From contig CAJXOS010000042.1 in NCBI GenBank assembly GCA_913057725.1, positions 1-43,967 of the forward strand: a stretch of 43,967 bases of DNA, given 5' to 3'. The notes beneath the pieces were generated by a model. The model was not told the origin of the DNA and did not search any database. It saw nothing but the letters and a program-made list of their open reading frames with translations. A program made the position numbers and the translations under genes. Shown in pieces: positions 34,922 to 42,429 of the stretch (the stretch's first letter is position 1; each line of letters opens with the position of its first letter). The stretch is from an uncultured Lewinella sp. (GTDB lineage: Bacteria; Bacteroidota; Bacteroidia; Chitinophagales; Saprospiraceae).

Positions 34922-34954
34922 GGCTATCAATCTTTGGTAGCCTTATTTTTTTTG
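34922..34954 (+). terminator. Terminator for the permease-GNAT operon
   Basis: GGCTATC (34922-34928) pairs with GGTAGCC (34936-34942), with one T-G wobble, around a seven-base loop and is followed by TTA and a T8 run. It lies 155 bases after the GNAT stop and overlaps the last codons of the converging nuclease-like gene. Confidence 0.65.
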
Positions 34955-35532
34955 TTTACAACTTCAATACCAGGCAAACTAGAATTGGATTGCTCCGCGA
35001 TGGCTGCATTGATGGGAAGAGGCAGGCGTTTGCGAATTTCCGTAAGTAGCTCTACCCGGTAATCCTTTGCGGGTTCCTCCGTTTCTAACCACAATACGAA
35101 GCTATGCCGTTTAGCTTGTTTGGCCAGTTGATAGGCTTGTGTCCAAAACACCACATCAAATTGGAGGCGCTTACTATCCAAATAAAGCTGTCGAGTAAGT
35201 TGATACCACCATTTCCGTAAGTAGAATAAATGGATCGCCCGAATAGCTCGCATCGTATGCTTGTACTTGGTCGTAACTATATCAGCCAGCTCACCTTTCT
35301 CCTTTAGCGGAGCTTCAAAGACGAGGCCTTCACGATAACGCGTGCGGTAGTTTTTTACTTCAATTAAGTAGAGGTGTCCCTTCTCATGAGGGTCAATTGC
35401 GATAAAGTCTACTCCCTTTAGCCCCATGCCGCCCATGTGGCGGTAGAAGCGCTGCTGGTCGTACTTTCGTACCCCCCAATGGCTTGGGAAACAAAAGACC
35501 AAATCTCCTTCAGTGAATTGGGAGCTTGACAT
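34927..35532 (-). CDS. PD-(D/E)xK nuclease-like protein
   Basis: A 201-residue protein with the core of a restriction-endonuclease-like fold: D42 in KGVDFIAI, then E58 and K60 in LIEVKNYR, the acidic and lysine residues that bind metal in this superfamily. The following part is helical and basic (YLRKWWYQLTRQ), which could bind nucleic acid. No methylase or helicase gene is nearby, so it may be a repair or housekeeping nuclease. The ATG at 35532 was chosen; a GTG at 35538 overlaps the stop of the upstream ATP-grasp gene by one base. Either way the two genes are tightly coupled. Confidence 0.72.
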   Translation of the reverse strand: MSSSQFTEGDLVFCFPSHWGVRKYDQQRFYRHMGGMGLKGVDFIAIDPHEKGHLYLIEVKNYRTRYREGLVFEAPLKEKGELADIVTTKYKHTMRAIRAIHLFYLRKWWYQLTRQLYLDSKRLQFDVVFWTQAYQLAKQAKRHSFVLWLETEEPAKDYRVELLTEIRKRLPLPINAAIAEQSNSSLPGIEVVNKKNKATKD

Positions 35533-35537
35533 TACCA

Positions 35538-36731
35538 CTAATCTGGTAAGAAGAAACCGACACTACCACCTACCCAAACTTTATCTCTGTTGTATCGTAC
35601 CCCAACCATCTGGCCCTTACTTAAGCGCACTAGGTTATTCACCATATATGGGCGTTCCGCACCACGCTCCCAGAGCATCATCATCCGCACCTCCGCCTTA
35701 GCGTGTACGTCAGGTGTAGGAACAACAGGCGCATATTCTACTTTGCGCTGCAGGATATAGTTTTCCCGGTCTTCAATAGCATCCAGGTCAAAGCGGTTGA
35801 TATGAATAATCACACCAGTACCCGCAAAAGAATACAATGGCTTCAGTACATAATTCTGTAGATCTGGTGGGTACTCATCCAGTTCGCTCAGCAAGTATGC
35901 TTTCGGCGAATAGGGACTATCAATTAGCGGTAGCGTATGCTTACTGATTCGGAAAAACCAGTTCGGGTGACCGATCCACTCCACGTCTGCTTCTTCCGTG
36001 AGATAAAACTGACGAGGAAGGTCATCACGGCGGATCAGTTCATCAAAGATGACACGATTGAAAATGCGTTCAATACGCACCATGCGGCCATCTTTTTTAT
36101 AGTAGAGTTTAGATCCCTCTTTGATCACCTTACTTACACACACTGCTTCAACGCCTAGCCAGTGCTTAGCTATGTAGAAATCAATAGCGGTCACCTGTTT
36201 TTCTGGCTCCACTTCCAGAATGATAACATTCTCAGGATTGTGGTCTCCAACAATTATCTGGCGAAGCTTTTCTTTATAAGTATCGCTATCAAGTCCACTA
36301 AACAAGTGGCGCAGATCATCGGATAGATTAAAGTGTTTGCGATAAGCCTGTGCTACTGCCTCCTGAAAGAAATAGAGTGAAGGAAAACCTTGTGTTTCGA
36401 TCAACTGCGGCTCTAGTGTTCCATCTTCCGCCCTGCACAATCCAAAATCCATTTGCAGGAATGTGGTGTGCTGTGTTTCGTTTGGTACTACCTGGCCGGC
36501 TAACAAGGCAGATTGAGAACGCTCGAGGAAATCTGGTTGCACAACTACATCAACGATATCCTCACTAGCTTTTATTAGACGGTCGCGCAATTGCTGATCG
36601 ATGAACAGGGGCGTCTCCGCAATTCGAAAAGGAGGGCGATGGCCATAGGTTTGCGCAATGTCATCTACCAAGGCCTGATACTTCTTATCACTGAAGTCGC
36701 GATTGTAAGCTTCTCTGAAACTGGAAATCAT
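35538..36731 (-). CDS. ATP-grasp-like protein of unknown function
   Basis: A 397-residue protein whose C-terminal part matches the ATP-grasp pattern: lysine 297 in YVLKPLYSFAGTGV, a glycine-rich loop at 304-306, an ILQRKVEYAP segment like the ATP-hinge, and the acidic AEVRMMML strand. The N-terminal part includes QLIETQGFPSLYFF. Circularly permuted ATP-grasp enzymes ligate carboxylates to amines, thiols or peptides; no substrate can be named. No signal peptide is present. Its stop codon overlaps or nearly touches the start of the nuclease-like gene, so they are co-translated. A divergent small gene starts 100 bases upstream. Confidence 0.7.
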   Translation of the reverse strand: MISSFREAYNRDFSDKKYQALVDDIAQTYGHRPPFRIAETPLFIDQQLRDRLIKASEDIVDVVVQPDFLERSQSALLAGQVVPNETQHTTFLQMDFGLCRAEDGTLEPQLIETQGFPSLYFFQEAVAQAYRKHFNLSDDLRHLFSGLDSDTYKEKLRQIIVGDHNPENVIILEVEPEKQVTAIDFYIAKHWLGVEAVCVSKVIKEGSKLYYKKDGRMVRIERIFNRVIFDELIRRDDLPRQFYLTEEADVEWIGHPNWFFRISKHTLPLIDSPYSPKAYLLSELDEYPPDLQNYVLKPLYSFAGTGVIIHINRFDLDAIEDRENYILQRKVEYAPVVPTPDVHAKAEVRMMMLWERGAERPYMVNNLVRLSKGQMVGVRYNRDKVWVGGSVGFFLPD

Positions 36732-36831
36732 GGGTAATTCTAATGCTACTTTGCCAGAAGGCGGTGAAAGAGAGCAGTAAGATTACTAAAAAATTGGCCA
36801 TCTTCGTGAAAATTGCCGATTTATTCCCCAG

Positions 36832-37164
36832 ATGAAGGAAGAAGATAATATCCAGTTGGCAGCTGCCATGATTTATCGCGACTTTGAGCTAGAGCCAAGC
36901 GAAAAAGAACTCAGTGAGCAAGAGCTACTCCAGCTCCTTGCCGATCATGTAGATTGGCTAATGGAAAAGCGGATGGAATGGCTACTGAGCCTCATGTATA
37001 GAATGGATATAGACGAACGCCAGGTTGAAGCTGCTCTTTTACCTACGGCACCAGAGCCTGCCAACCTGGCGCTCGCCAAACTTATTCTTGCGCGCCAGCA
37101 ACAGCGAGCGCACACGAAAAGGACCTATCAGCCTAAGGATTTAGGCAAGGAGTGGGAATGGTGA
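36832..37164 (+). CDS. Small helical protein of unknown function
   Basis: A 110-residue acidic-then-basic, mostly helical protein with no recognised domain. It includes LAAAMIYRDFELEPSEKELS and a paired-helix segment DWLMEKRMEWLLSLMYRMDIDE. This resembles uncharacterised short Bacteroidota proteins, but I know no function. Coding potential is supported by its consistent frame, the ATG, and the stop codon directly abutting the converging neighbour at 37165. Confidence 0.6.
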   Translation: MKEEDNIQLAAAMIYRDFELEPSEKELSEQELLQLLADHVDWLMEKRMEWLLSLMYRMDIDERQVEAALLPTAPEPANLALAKLILARQQQRAHTKRTYQPKDLGKEWEW

Positions 37165-37572
37165 TTAGAGCTTATTCAGGAACAAGTCTCCCTTTTTACC
37201 ATTCACAGGTGAAAGTACCAACTCATCCAACTCCAGGTACTTAATGTTGTATGCTAGGAAATCGCCATCGGCCATGTTTAGCAGTAGCGTAGTGCCATCC
37301 TCAGCAAGGGTCCAACGCCCTGTCTTGATGAAATAGCCAGCTTCGCTAAAGTCCATGATGGCATAACTCCCATCACTCTTAAAAGTAAGAAATGGCTCAT
37401 CAGCATTAAATCCCTTTTGCCACTCGCCTGGAAGCATTTCCAAGGTCGTGTTGTAAGGGGTGCTTAATGAACAACAGTCGCTATCCAATATTGGGATAGG
37501 GTCGGTGACCGTAGCCGCCCAAAGGGCCAGGCTAAATACAGTCAGGATACAGCCGGTGATTAACTTTTTCAT
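37165..37572 (-). CDS. Secreted lipocalin-like small protein
   Basis: A 135-residue exported protein. A signal peptide covers about 1-20 (KKLITGCILTVFSLALWA). A cysteine at 8 is too close to the start to be a lipobox. The rest has the strand pattern of small lipocalin-like or DUF4923-like proteins (LPGEWQKGF, FLTFKSDGSYAI, KTGRWTLAEDGTTLLLN). A CC pair at 33-34 may form a disulfide. Its role is unknown. Its stop abuts the stop of the converging small gene with no gap. Confidence 0.68.
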   Translation of the reverse strand: MKKLITGCILTVFSLALWAATVTDPIPILDSDCCSLSTPYNTTLEMLPGEWQKGFNADEPFLTFKSDGSYAIMDFSEAGYFIKTGRWTLAEDGTTLLLNMADGDFLAYNIKYLELDELVLSPVNGKKGDLFLNKL

Positions 37573-37794
37573 TTTTGGTTTTGTTGGTGCCGCACCATAA
37601 CACGAAGCTTTTTCAGGAAGTTCCGTCAGTGCTTAATCAGGGTGATATATTATAAAGACGAGGCTATTAACCCAGAGGTTGCAAAAAGCCCCTATTTCTA
37701 GGGCAAAGATGCACTCAAAAGAAGCATTTTAACAAGCCTAAACTTGTGAAATGTTTGTTAATTTTAGTACCTCAATTAGACAAAGAAAACTAGC

Positions 37795-38517
37795 ATGCTA
37801 GTAAAAACTCGGGCTATAGTTTTACGCACACATAAATACGGCGAAACCAGCCTTATTGCAGAACTATATACTGAGCAAAAGGGCCTTCGCAAATACGTCA
37901 TAAATGGCGTCAGAAGTGCAAAAGCGAAGACAAAAGCCAACTTGTTACAGGGAATGACCCTACTCGAAGTCGTAGCCTACGAAAGAGAGGACCGAGATCT
38001 TAATAGAATTAAGGAAATTCGGCCTGCTTATGTCTACGAAGCCATCCCTTTTGATGTGCGCAGAGGCACCATTGGGTTGTTTATGTTGGAGGTGGTTCGC
38101 AAATCTATCCGCGAACGAGAACCCAATGCTACTCTCTTCAACTTTCTCTTTGATCGATTCGTTGGCCTTGATGCTACGCCGAATAGCATCGCGAATTACC
38201 ACTTAGTATTCCTGGTAGAGCTTTCCACCTATCTGGGGTTCTTGCCGGCCGGGCGCTACTCTACTAAACATTCGGTATTTGACCTCCGCGAAGGGGCCTT
38301 TATCAACATCCCTCCCGAGCACCCTAATTATCTAATCGACGAGCAGGCCGAAGCTTTTAGTCAGCTCCTGGGTGTGACGGCACCACAGGCGCATCAACTC
38401 AACATCAACCGTTCGCTACGCCAGCAGTTGCTCGATCAATTGGTTCGGTACTATCAATTCCACTTAGAAGGGATGGGAGAAGTGCACGCTCACCAGATTT
38501 TGCGCGAGGTATTTTAA
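37795..38517 (+). CDS. recO: DNA repair protein RecO
   Basis: A 240-residue recombination mediator that works with RecF and RecR to load RecA on gapped DNA. The N-terminal OB fold (MLVKTRAIVLRTHKYGETS, then GLRKYVINGVRS) and the helical C-terminal domain are clear. Length is normal. The zinc-finger cysteines of some RecO proteins are absent. The gene starts after a 222-base gap and its stop lies one base from the converging alpha/beta-hydrolase gene. Confidence 0.93.
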   Translation: MLVKTRAIVLRTHKYGETSLIAELYTEQKGLRKYVINGVRSAKAKTKANLLQGMTLLEVVAYEREDRDLNRIKEIRPAYVYEAIPFDVRRGTIGLFMLEVVRKSIREREPNATLFNFLFDRFVGLDATPNSIANYHLVFLVELSTYLGFLPAGRYSTKHSVFDLREGAFINIPPEHPNYLIDEQAEAFSQLLGVTAPQAHQLNINRSLRQQLLDQLVRYYQFHLEGMGEVHAHQILREVF

Positions 38518-38518
38518 G

Positions 38519-39388
38519 CTATGGCTTTTGTTCTAGCCAGTTCAGCAAATATTCCTTTACGGTAGCGTCCTGTACACTATGACCGAGCCCCTTGGTCAGG
38601 AATAGATGCCCGCTGGGCCAACTATCAGCTAGCGTATGAGCGCCCGCTACTGGTGCCACATCATCGTCTTCATCGTGAATGATCAGACCGGGCAAATCAA
38701 TACTTTCGATAAACTCAGCTGTAGAGTAATATCCAAATCCCCTATCGAACCGACGTAGGAATTCTCGTTCCAGGGCATCCATGATCTCGGTTTTAAGACC
38801 AATAATGCGCTGAAAACTATCCATAAAATGAGAGAGCTCAGCGGGAGTAGCGATCAAAATCAAGCGTTTGGGGCGCCACGCCTTTTGTTCATGATGCATG
38901 TAATAAATGGCAGCCATCCCTCCAGCACTATGTCCGATGATTGTTTCCGGCTGGATGATATTTACCAATTCCGTCATAGCTTGGGCATAATAGACCAAGG
39001 CAAAACTCCCGCCTTTGCTTTCTCCGTGAGCAGGTGCATCTAAAGCATACAGTTCATAGCCCAATTCATGCAATTGCTGAGCGAGGGGCTCCCAGCGTCC
39101 GCTATGACTGTTCCAACCATGAGCCAAGAGTATCCGCGGCCCTTTCCCCGGCCAATGATATACCCCGATTTTCATGCGCTTCCCTACAGGCATGATGGTA
39201 TGCTTAGCCTTCGCTAGAAAGAGGCCTTCTTCCGGCGTTAAATCCTTACGAGGAGGGCGAGCCAAAACGCGATAACATAGCCGTCCGGCAGTGGGTCGTG
39301 AAAAGCGGTAAGCGGTGTGCAGCATCCAACGAATGGAATGTAGTTGTAATGGACCTGTATCTGCCTCTTGCACAACGCGTTTCTTCAT
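38519..39388 (-). CDS. Alpha/beta hydrolase
   Basis: A 289-residue serine hydrolase. The nucleophile elbow is GHSAGG with S154, the oxyanion motif is AHGWNSH (about 89-95), the acid is probably D239 or D241 in IIHDEDDD, and the histidine is H270 in GLGHSVQD. HGES after DAPA is typical of esterase/lipase-like members. There is no signal peptide. The substrate is unknown. It is divergent from sucA with a 169-base intergenic region that has several palindromes. Confidence 0.9.
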   Translation of the reverse strand: MKKRVVQEADTGPLQLHSIRWMLHTAYRFSRPTAGRLCYRVLARPPRKDLTPEEGLFLAKAKHTIMPVGKRMKIGVYHWPGKGPRILLAHGWNSHSGRWEPLAQQLHELGYELYALDAPAHGESKGGSFALVYYAQAMTELVNIIQPETIIGHSAGGMAAIYYMHHEQKAWRPKRLILIATPAELSHFMDSFQRIIGLKTEIMDALEREFLRRFDRGFGYYSTAEFIESIDLPGLIIHDEDDDVAPVAGAHTLADSWPSGHLFLTKGLGHSVQDATVKEYLLNWLEQKP

Positions 39389-39399
39389 ACCCCAAAATT

Positions 39400-39501
39400 C
39401 GCAAATTTGCGGGGCTAAACTTCCTCATTTTTTAAAAAATCCTCATTTTGCGTAAATTTTTAAAATCCATGGAAACTTCGACGTAAACCGTTCGTTTCCA
39501 T
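39400..39501. promoter_or_regulatory. Palindrome-rich region between alpha/beta hydrolase and sucA
   Basis: Three inverted repeats lie here: CGCAAATTTGCG (39400-39411), ATTTTTTAAAAAAT (39427-39440) and ATGGAAAC / GTTTCCAT (39469-39476 and 39494-39501, loop 17). They could be operators for either divergent gene. No exact TAnnTTTG promoter was found on the sucA side. Confidence 0.4.
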
Positions 39502-39557
39502 AGAAAAAAATAATCCACTTACCCCAAGAACCAAGACAACGGGACAAAAGCATAATA

Positions 39558-42332
39558 ATGACTGATTTTTCCTTCATAGCGAATGCCCACCCCTCCTATA
39601 TTGAGAATTTATATGATCAATATCAGACCGATCCTGAGGCGATCGAAGGCAGTTGGGCAGCGTTCTTCAAAGGATTCGAATACGCACAGGATAGCAATAG
39701 TAATGGTGCATCTGCCGCATCAGGCGCAGTAGCCAGCGAACAAATGGTAAAGGAGCTTCGCCTCCTGGCTTTGATCAAGGCTTATCGTGATCGCGGACAC
39801 CTACTTTCTACGACAAACCCTATCCGGCAACGCCGCGACCGACAGGCGACCGTAAATCTGGATGATTTCGGATTGAGCGAATCTGATCTTGACACCGTTT
39901 TCTTTTCCGGACGTGAAGTTGGAATGGAAAATGCTACGCTGCGTCAGATCATCGATCGCCTTCGTGAAGTTTATGCGGGTAACATCGGCTACGAATACCA
40001 TCACATTGCCGACCGCTTGAAAAGACGTTGGATCCGTACTCGGGTAGAAAAAGCCCAACCAGCAAAGTCTTTCAATCTCAGTTTGGAAAAGAAGCGTCGC
40101 ATTCTTGAAAAACTGAACGGAGCAGTAATGTTCGAGCGATTCCTACACACCAAGTACGTAGGACAGAAGCGCTTCTCACTAGAAGGTGGCGAGAGTGCTA
40201 TTGTAGCGCTTGATGGCATCATTAACGAAGCTGCTGCCGACAAAGTACAAGAGATTATAATCGGTATGGCTCACCGTGGCCGCTTAAACGTTTTGGCCAA
40301 TATTATGGGCAAAACGTACGAGCAAATCTTCAATGAGTTTGAAGGTACCGCCGTACCTGATATGAGTTTTGGTGACGGTGACGTGAAGTATCACTTGGGC
40401 TTCAGTAGCCAGGTAGACACCACTAGTGGCAAGAATGTCCACCTAAAGCTAGCGCCAAACCCTAGCCACCTGGAAGCAGTAAACCCAGTAGTTGAAGGAT
40501 TTGCTCGCGCCAAAGCAGATATCCTGTACGATAGCGAATACGATGCCATCCTGCCAATCCTCATCCATGGTGATGCTGCGGTTGCTGGTCAGGGTGTTGT
40601 TTTCGAGACTGTCCAGATGAGTCAGTTGCCGGGTTATTATACCGGAGGTACCATTCACCTAGTGATCAACAACCAAATTGGTTTCACAACCAACTGGGAC
40701 GAAGCTCGTTCATCGGTCTACTCCACTGGCGTAGCGGCGGTTGTTGGAGCGCCTGTTTTCCACGTTAATGGTGATGATCCAGAGGCCGTTCTTCACGTAT
40801 GTGAGATGGCTGTTCAATATCGCCAGGAATTCAACACAGATGTGTTTATCGACATGGTATGTTACCGCCGTCATGGACACAATGAAGGAGATGATCCGGA
40901 ATTCACACAACCGGAAATGTATAAGTTCATCAAGAGCCACGTTAACCCACGGGAAATCTACTCTAAAGAGCTGATTGAGCGAGGAGACCTAGAAGCGAAG
41001 CTGGCCGATGAAATGGAAAAATCCTTCTGGGGACTTCTGCAAGACCGTCTGGATGACGTACGCGAAAACCCTCTTCCCTATACCTATCAGGAACCAGAAG
41101 AGCAGTGGCGTAAGCTGCGCAAAACAGCTGATCCAAAGGACTTCGTGGTATCACCGGAGACCGGTGTTGATGCGAAGATGGTGAAGTTTGTTCTTGACAA
41201 GCTGACCACTTTGCCAGAAGGCTTTACGCCTTTGCGCAAGGTTCAGCGTTTGTTCAAGAACATTGATAAAGCACGTCAAGCTAATAAGCTAGACTGGGGC
41301 TTAGGCGAATTACTTGCCTATGGTACACTGCTGATGGAAGGCCGCAACATTCGCATGAGTGGTCAGGACGTCAAGCGTGGTACCTTCAGCCACCGTCACG
41401 TAATCATGCGTGACTCTAAAAACTATGAGACTTTCAACCGCTTATCACAACTGAGTGAAGAGCAGGGAGATTTTCGCATATACAACTCCTTATTGTCGGA
41501 GTTTGCTGTACTTGGCTTTGAATTTGGTTATTCACTAGCTACTCCAGATGACTTGGTGGTGTGGGAAGCGCAGTTTGGTGACTTCGCCAACGGTGCACAG
41601 ACCATGTTTGACCAATTTATTTCATCATCTGAGTCGAAGTGGCAACGGATGAGCGGAGTTATTGCCTTACTACCGCACGGCTATGAGGGTCAGGGTCCTG
41701 AGCACTCGAGTGCACGTCTTGAGCGTTTCTTGCAGCTTTGTGGCGAGTTCAATATGACGGTAGCTAACGTAACGATGCCGGCCAACTTCTTCCACTTGCT
41801 GCGCAGACAATTAGCACGGGAGTTCCGCAAGCCACTGATCGTAATGTCGCCGAAGAGTGGCCTACGCCATCCGATGGCGGTTAGTCCAGTGGAAGACTTC
41901 CACGAGGGTACTCGCTTCCAAGAGTTGCTAGATGACCCAACAGTAGGAAGTCGTAGTGGCGGAAAAGTGAAGCGCCTGCTATTATGCTCTGGTAAGGTTT
42001 ACTTTGACCTGCAGGCTTATAAGCAAGAGAACGATCGCAACGACGTAGCCGTTGTTCGTTTAGAGCAATTGTATCCACTTCCAGCTAAGCAGCTGAACGA
42101 TGTATTCAAGAAATACAGTAAGGCTACTGATGTGGTTTGGGTACAGGAAGAACCAGCTAACATGGGTGCATGGCAGTATATCAACTCAATGCGCTTCAAC
42201 CCGGCTGTGAACTTACCTGACGACTTGAACTTTGTAGCTCGTAAGACCAGTGCTTCACCAGCAACCGGCTTTAAGAAGATACACGATAAAGAGCAAGCAA
42301 GTCTAGTACGTCGAGCTTTCGGCGAAGAATAG
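39558..42332 (+). CDS. sucA: 2-oxoglutarate dehydrogenase E1 component
   Basis: A 924-residue thiamine-diphosphate enzyme of the citric acid cycle that decarboxylates 2-oxoglutarate and passes the succinyl group to E2. The N-terminus has the E2-binding region (SYIENLYDQY, then GSWAAFFKGF). The catalytic core includes GMAHRGRLNVL (about 236-246), the cofactor motif HGDAAVAGQGVVFET (about 336-350) and the C-terminal transketolase-like part (EPANMGAWQY). Length is typical (about 930). The E2 gene is not adjacent in this window. A terminator follows. Confidence 0.97.
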   Translation: MTDFSFIANAHPSYIENLYDQYQTDPEAIEGSWAAFFKGFEYAQDSNSNGASAASGAVASEQMVKELRLLALIKAYRDRGHLLSTTNPIRQRRDRQATVNLDDFGLSESDLDTVFFSGREVGMENATLRQIIDRLREVYAGNIGYEYHHIADRLKRRWIRTRVEKAQPAKSFNLSLEKKRRILEKLNGAVMFERFLHTKYVGQKRFSLEGGESAIVALDGIINEAAADKVQEIIIGMAHRGRLNVLANIMGKTYEQIFNEFEGTAVPDMSFGDGDVKYHLGFSSQVDTTSGKNVHLKLAPNPSHLEAVNPVVEGFARAKADILYDSEYDAILPILIHGDAAVAGQGVVFETVQMSQLPGYYTGGTIHLVINNQIGFTTNWDEARSSVYSTGVAAVVGAPVFHVNGDDPEAVLHVCEMAVQYRQEFNTDVFIDMVCYRRHGHNEGDDPEFTQPEMYKFIKSHVNPREIYSKELIERGDLEAKLADEMEKSFWGLLQDRLDDVRENPLPYTYQEPEEQWRKLRKTADPKDFVVSPETGVDAKMVKFVLDKLTTLPEGFTPLRKVQRLFKNIDKARQANKLDWGLGELLAYGTLLMEGRNIRMSGQDVKRGTFSHRHVIMRDSKNYETFNRLSQLSEEQGDFRIYNSLLSEFAVLGFEFGYSLATPDDLVVWEAQFGDFANGAQTMFDQFISSSESKWQRMSGVIALLPHGYEGQGPEHSSARLERFLQLCGEFNMTVANVTMPANFFHLLRRQLAREFRKPLIVMSPKSGLRHPMAVSPVEDFHEGTRFQELLDDPTVGSRSGGKVKRLLLCSGKVYFDLQAYKQENDRNDVAVVRLEQLYPLPAKQLNDVFKKYSKATDVVWVQEEPANMGAWQYINSMRFNPAVNLPDDLNFVARKTSASPATGFKKIHDKEQASLVRRAFGEE

Positions 42333-42348
42333 AATAGTAATCACATTG

Positions 42349-42397
42349 GGCGGCAGATCAGTAGCGGGACAACCTGACTGGTGTGCCGCCTCTTTTA
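42349..42397 (+). terminator. Terminator after sucA
   Basis: GGCGGCA (42349-42355) pairs with TGCCGCC (42384-42390), with further CAGT/ACTG pairing inside the loop, and is followed by TCTTTTAT. It lies 16 bases after the sucA stop. Confidence 0.75.
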
Positions 42398-42429
42398 TGT
42401 AACATCCATAAAAATCCACATTCCGCCTT

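Noticed and set aside
35533..35538. GTG start of the nuclease-like gene
   Set aside because: An ATG two codons later gives the same domain. GTG cannot be excluded, and the two options differ by only two residues.
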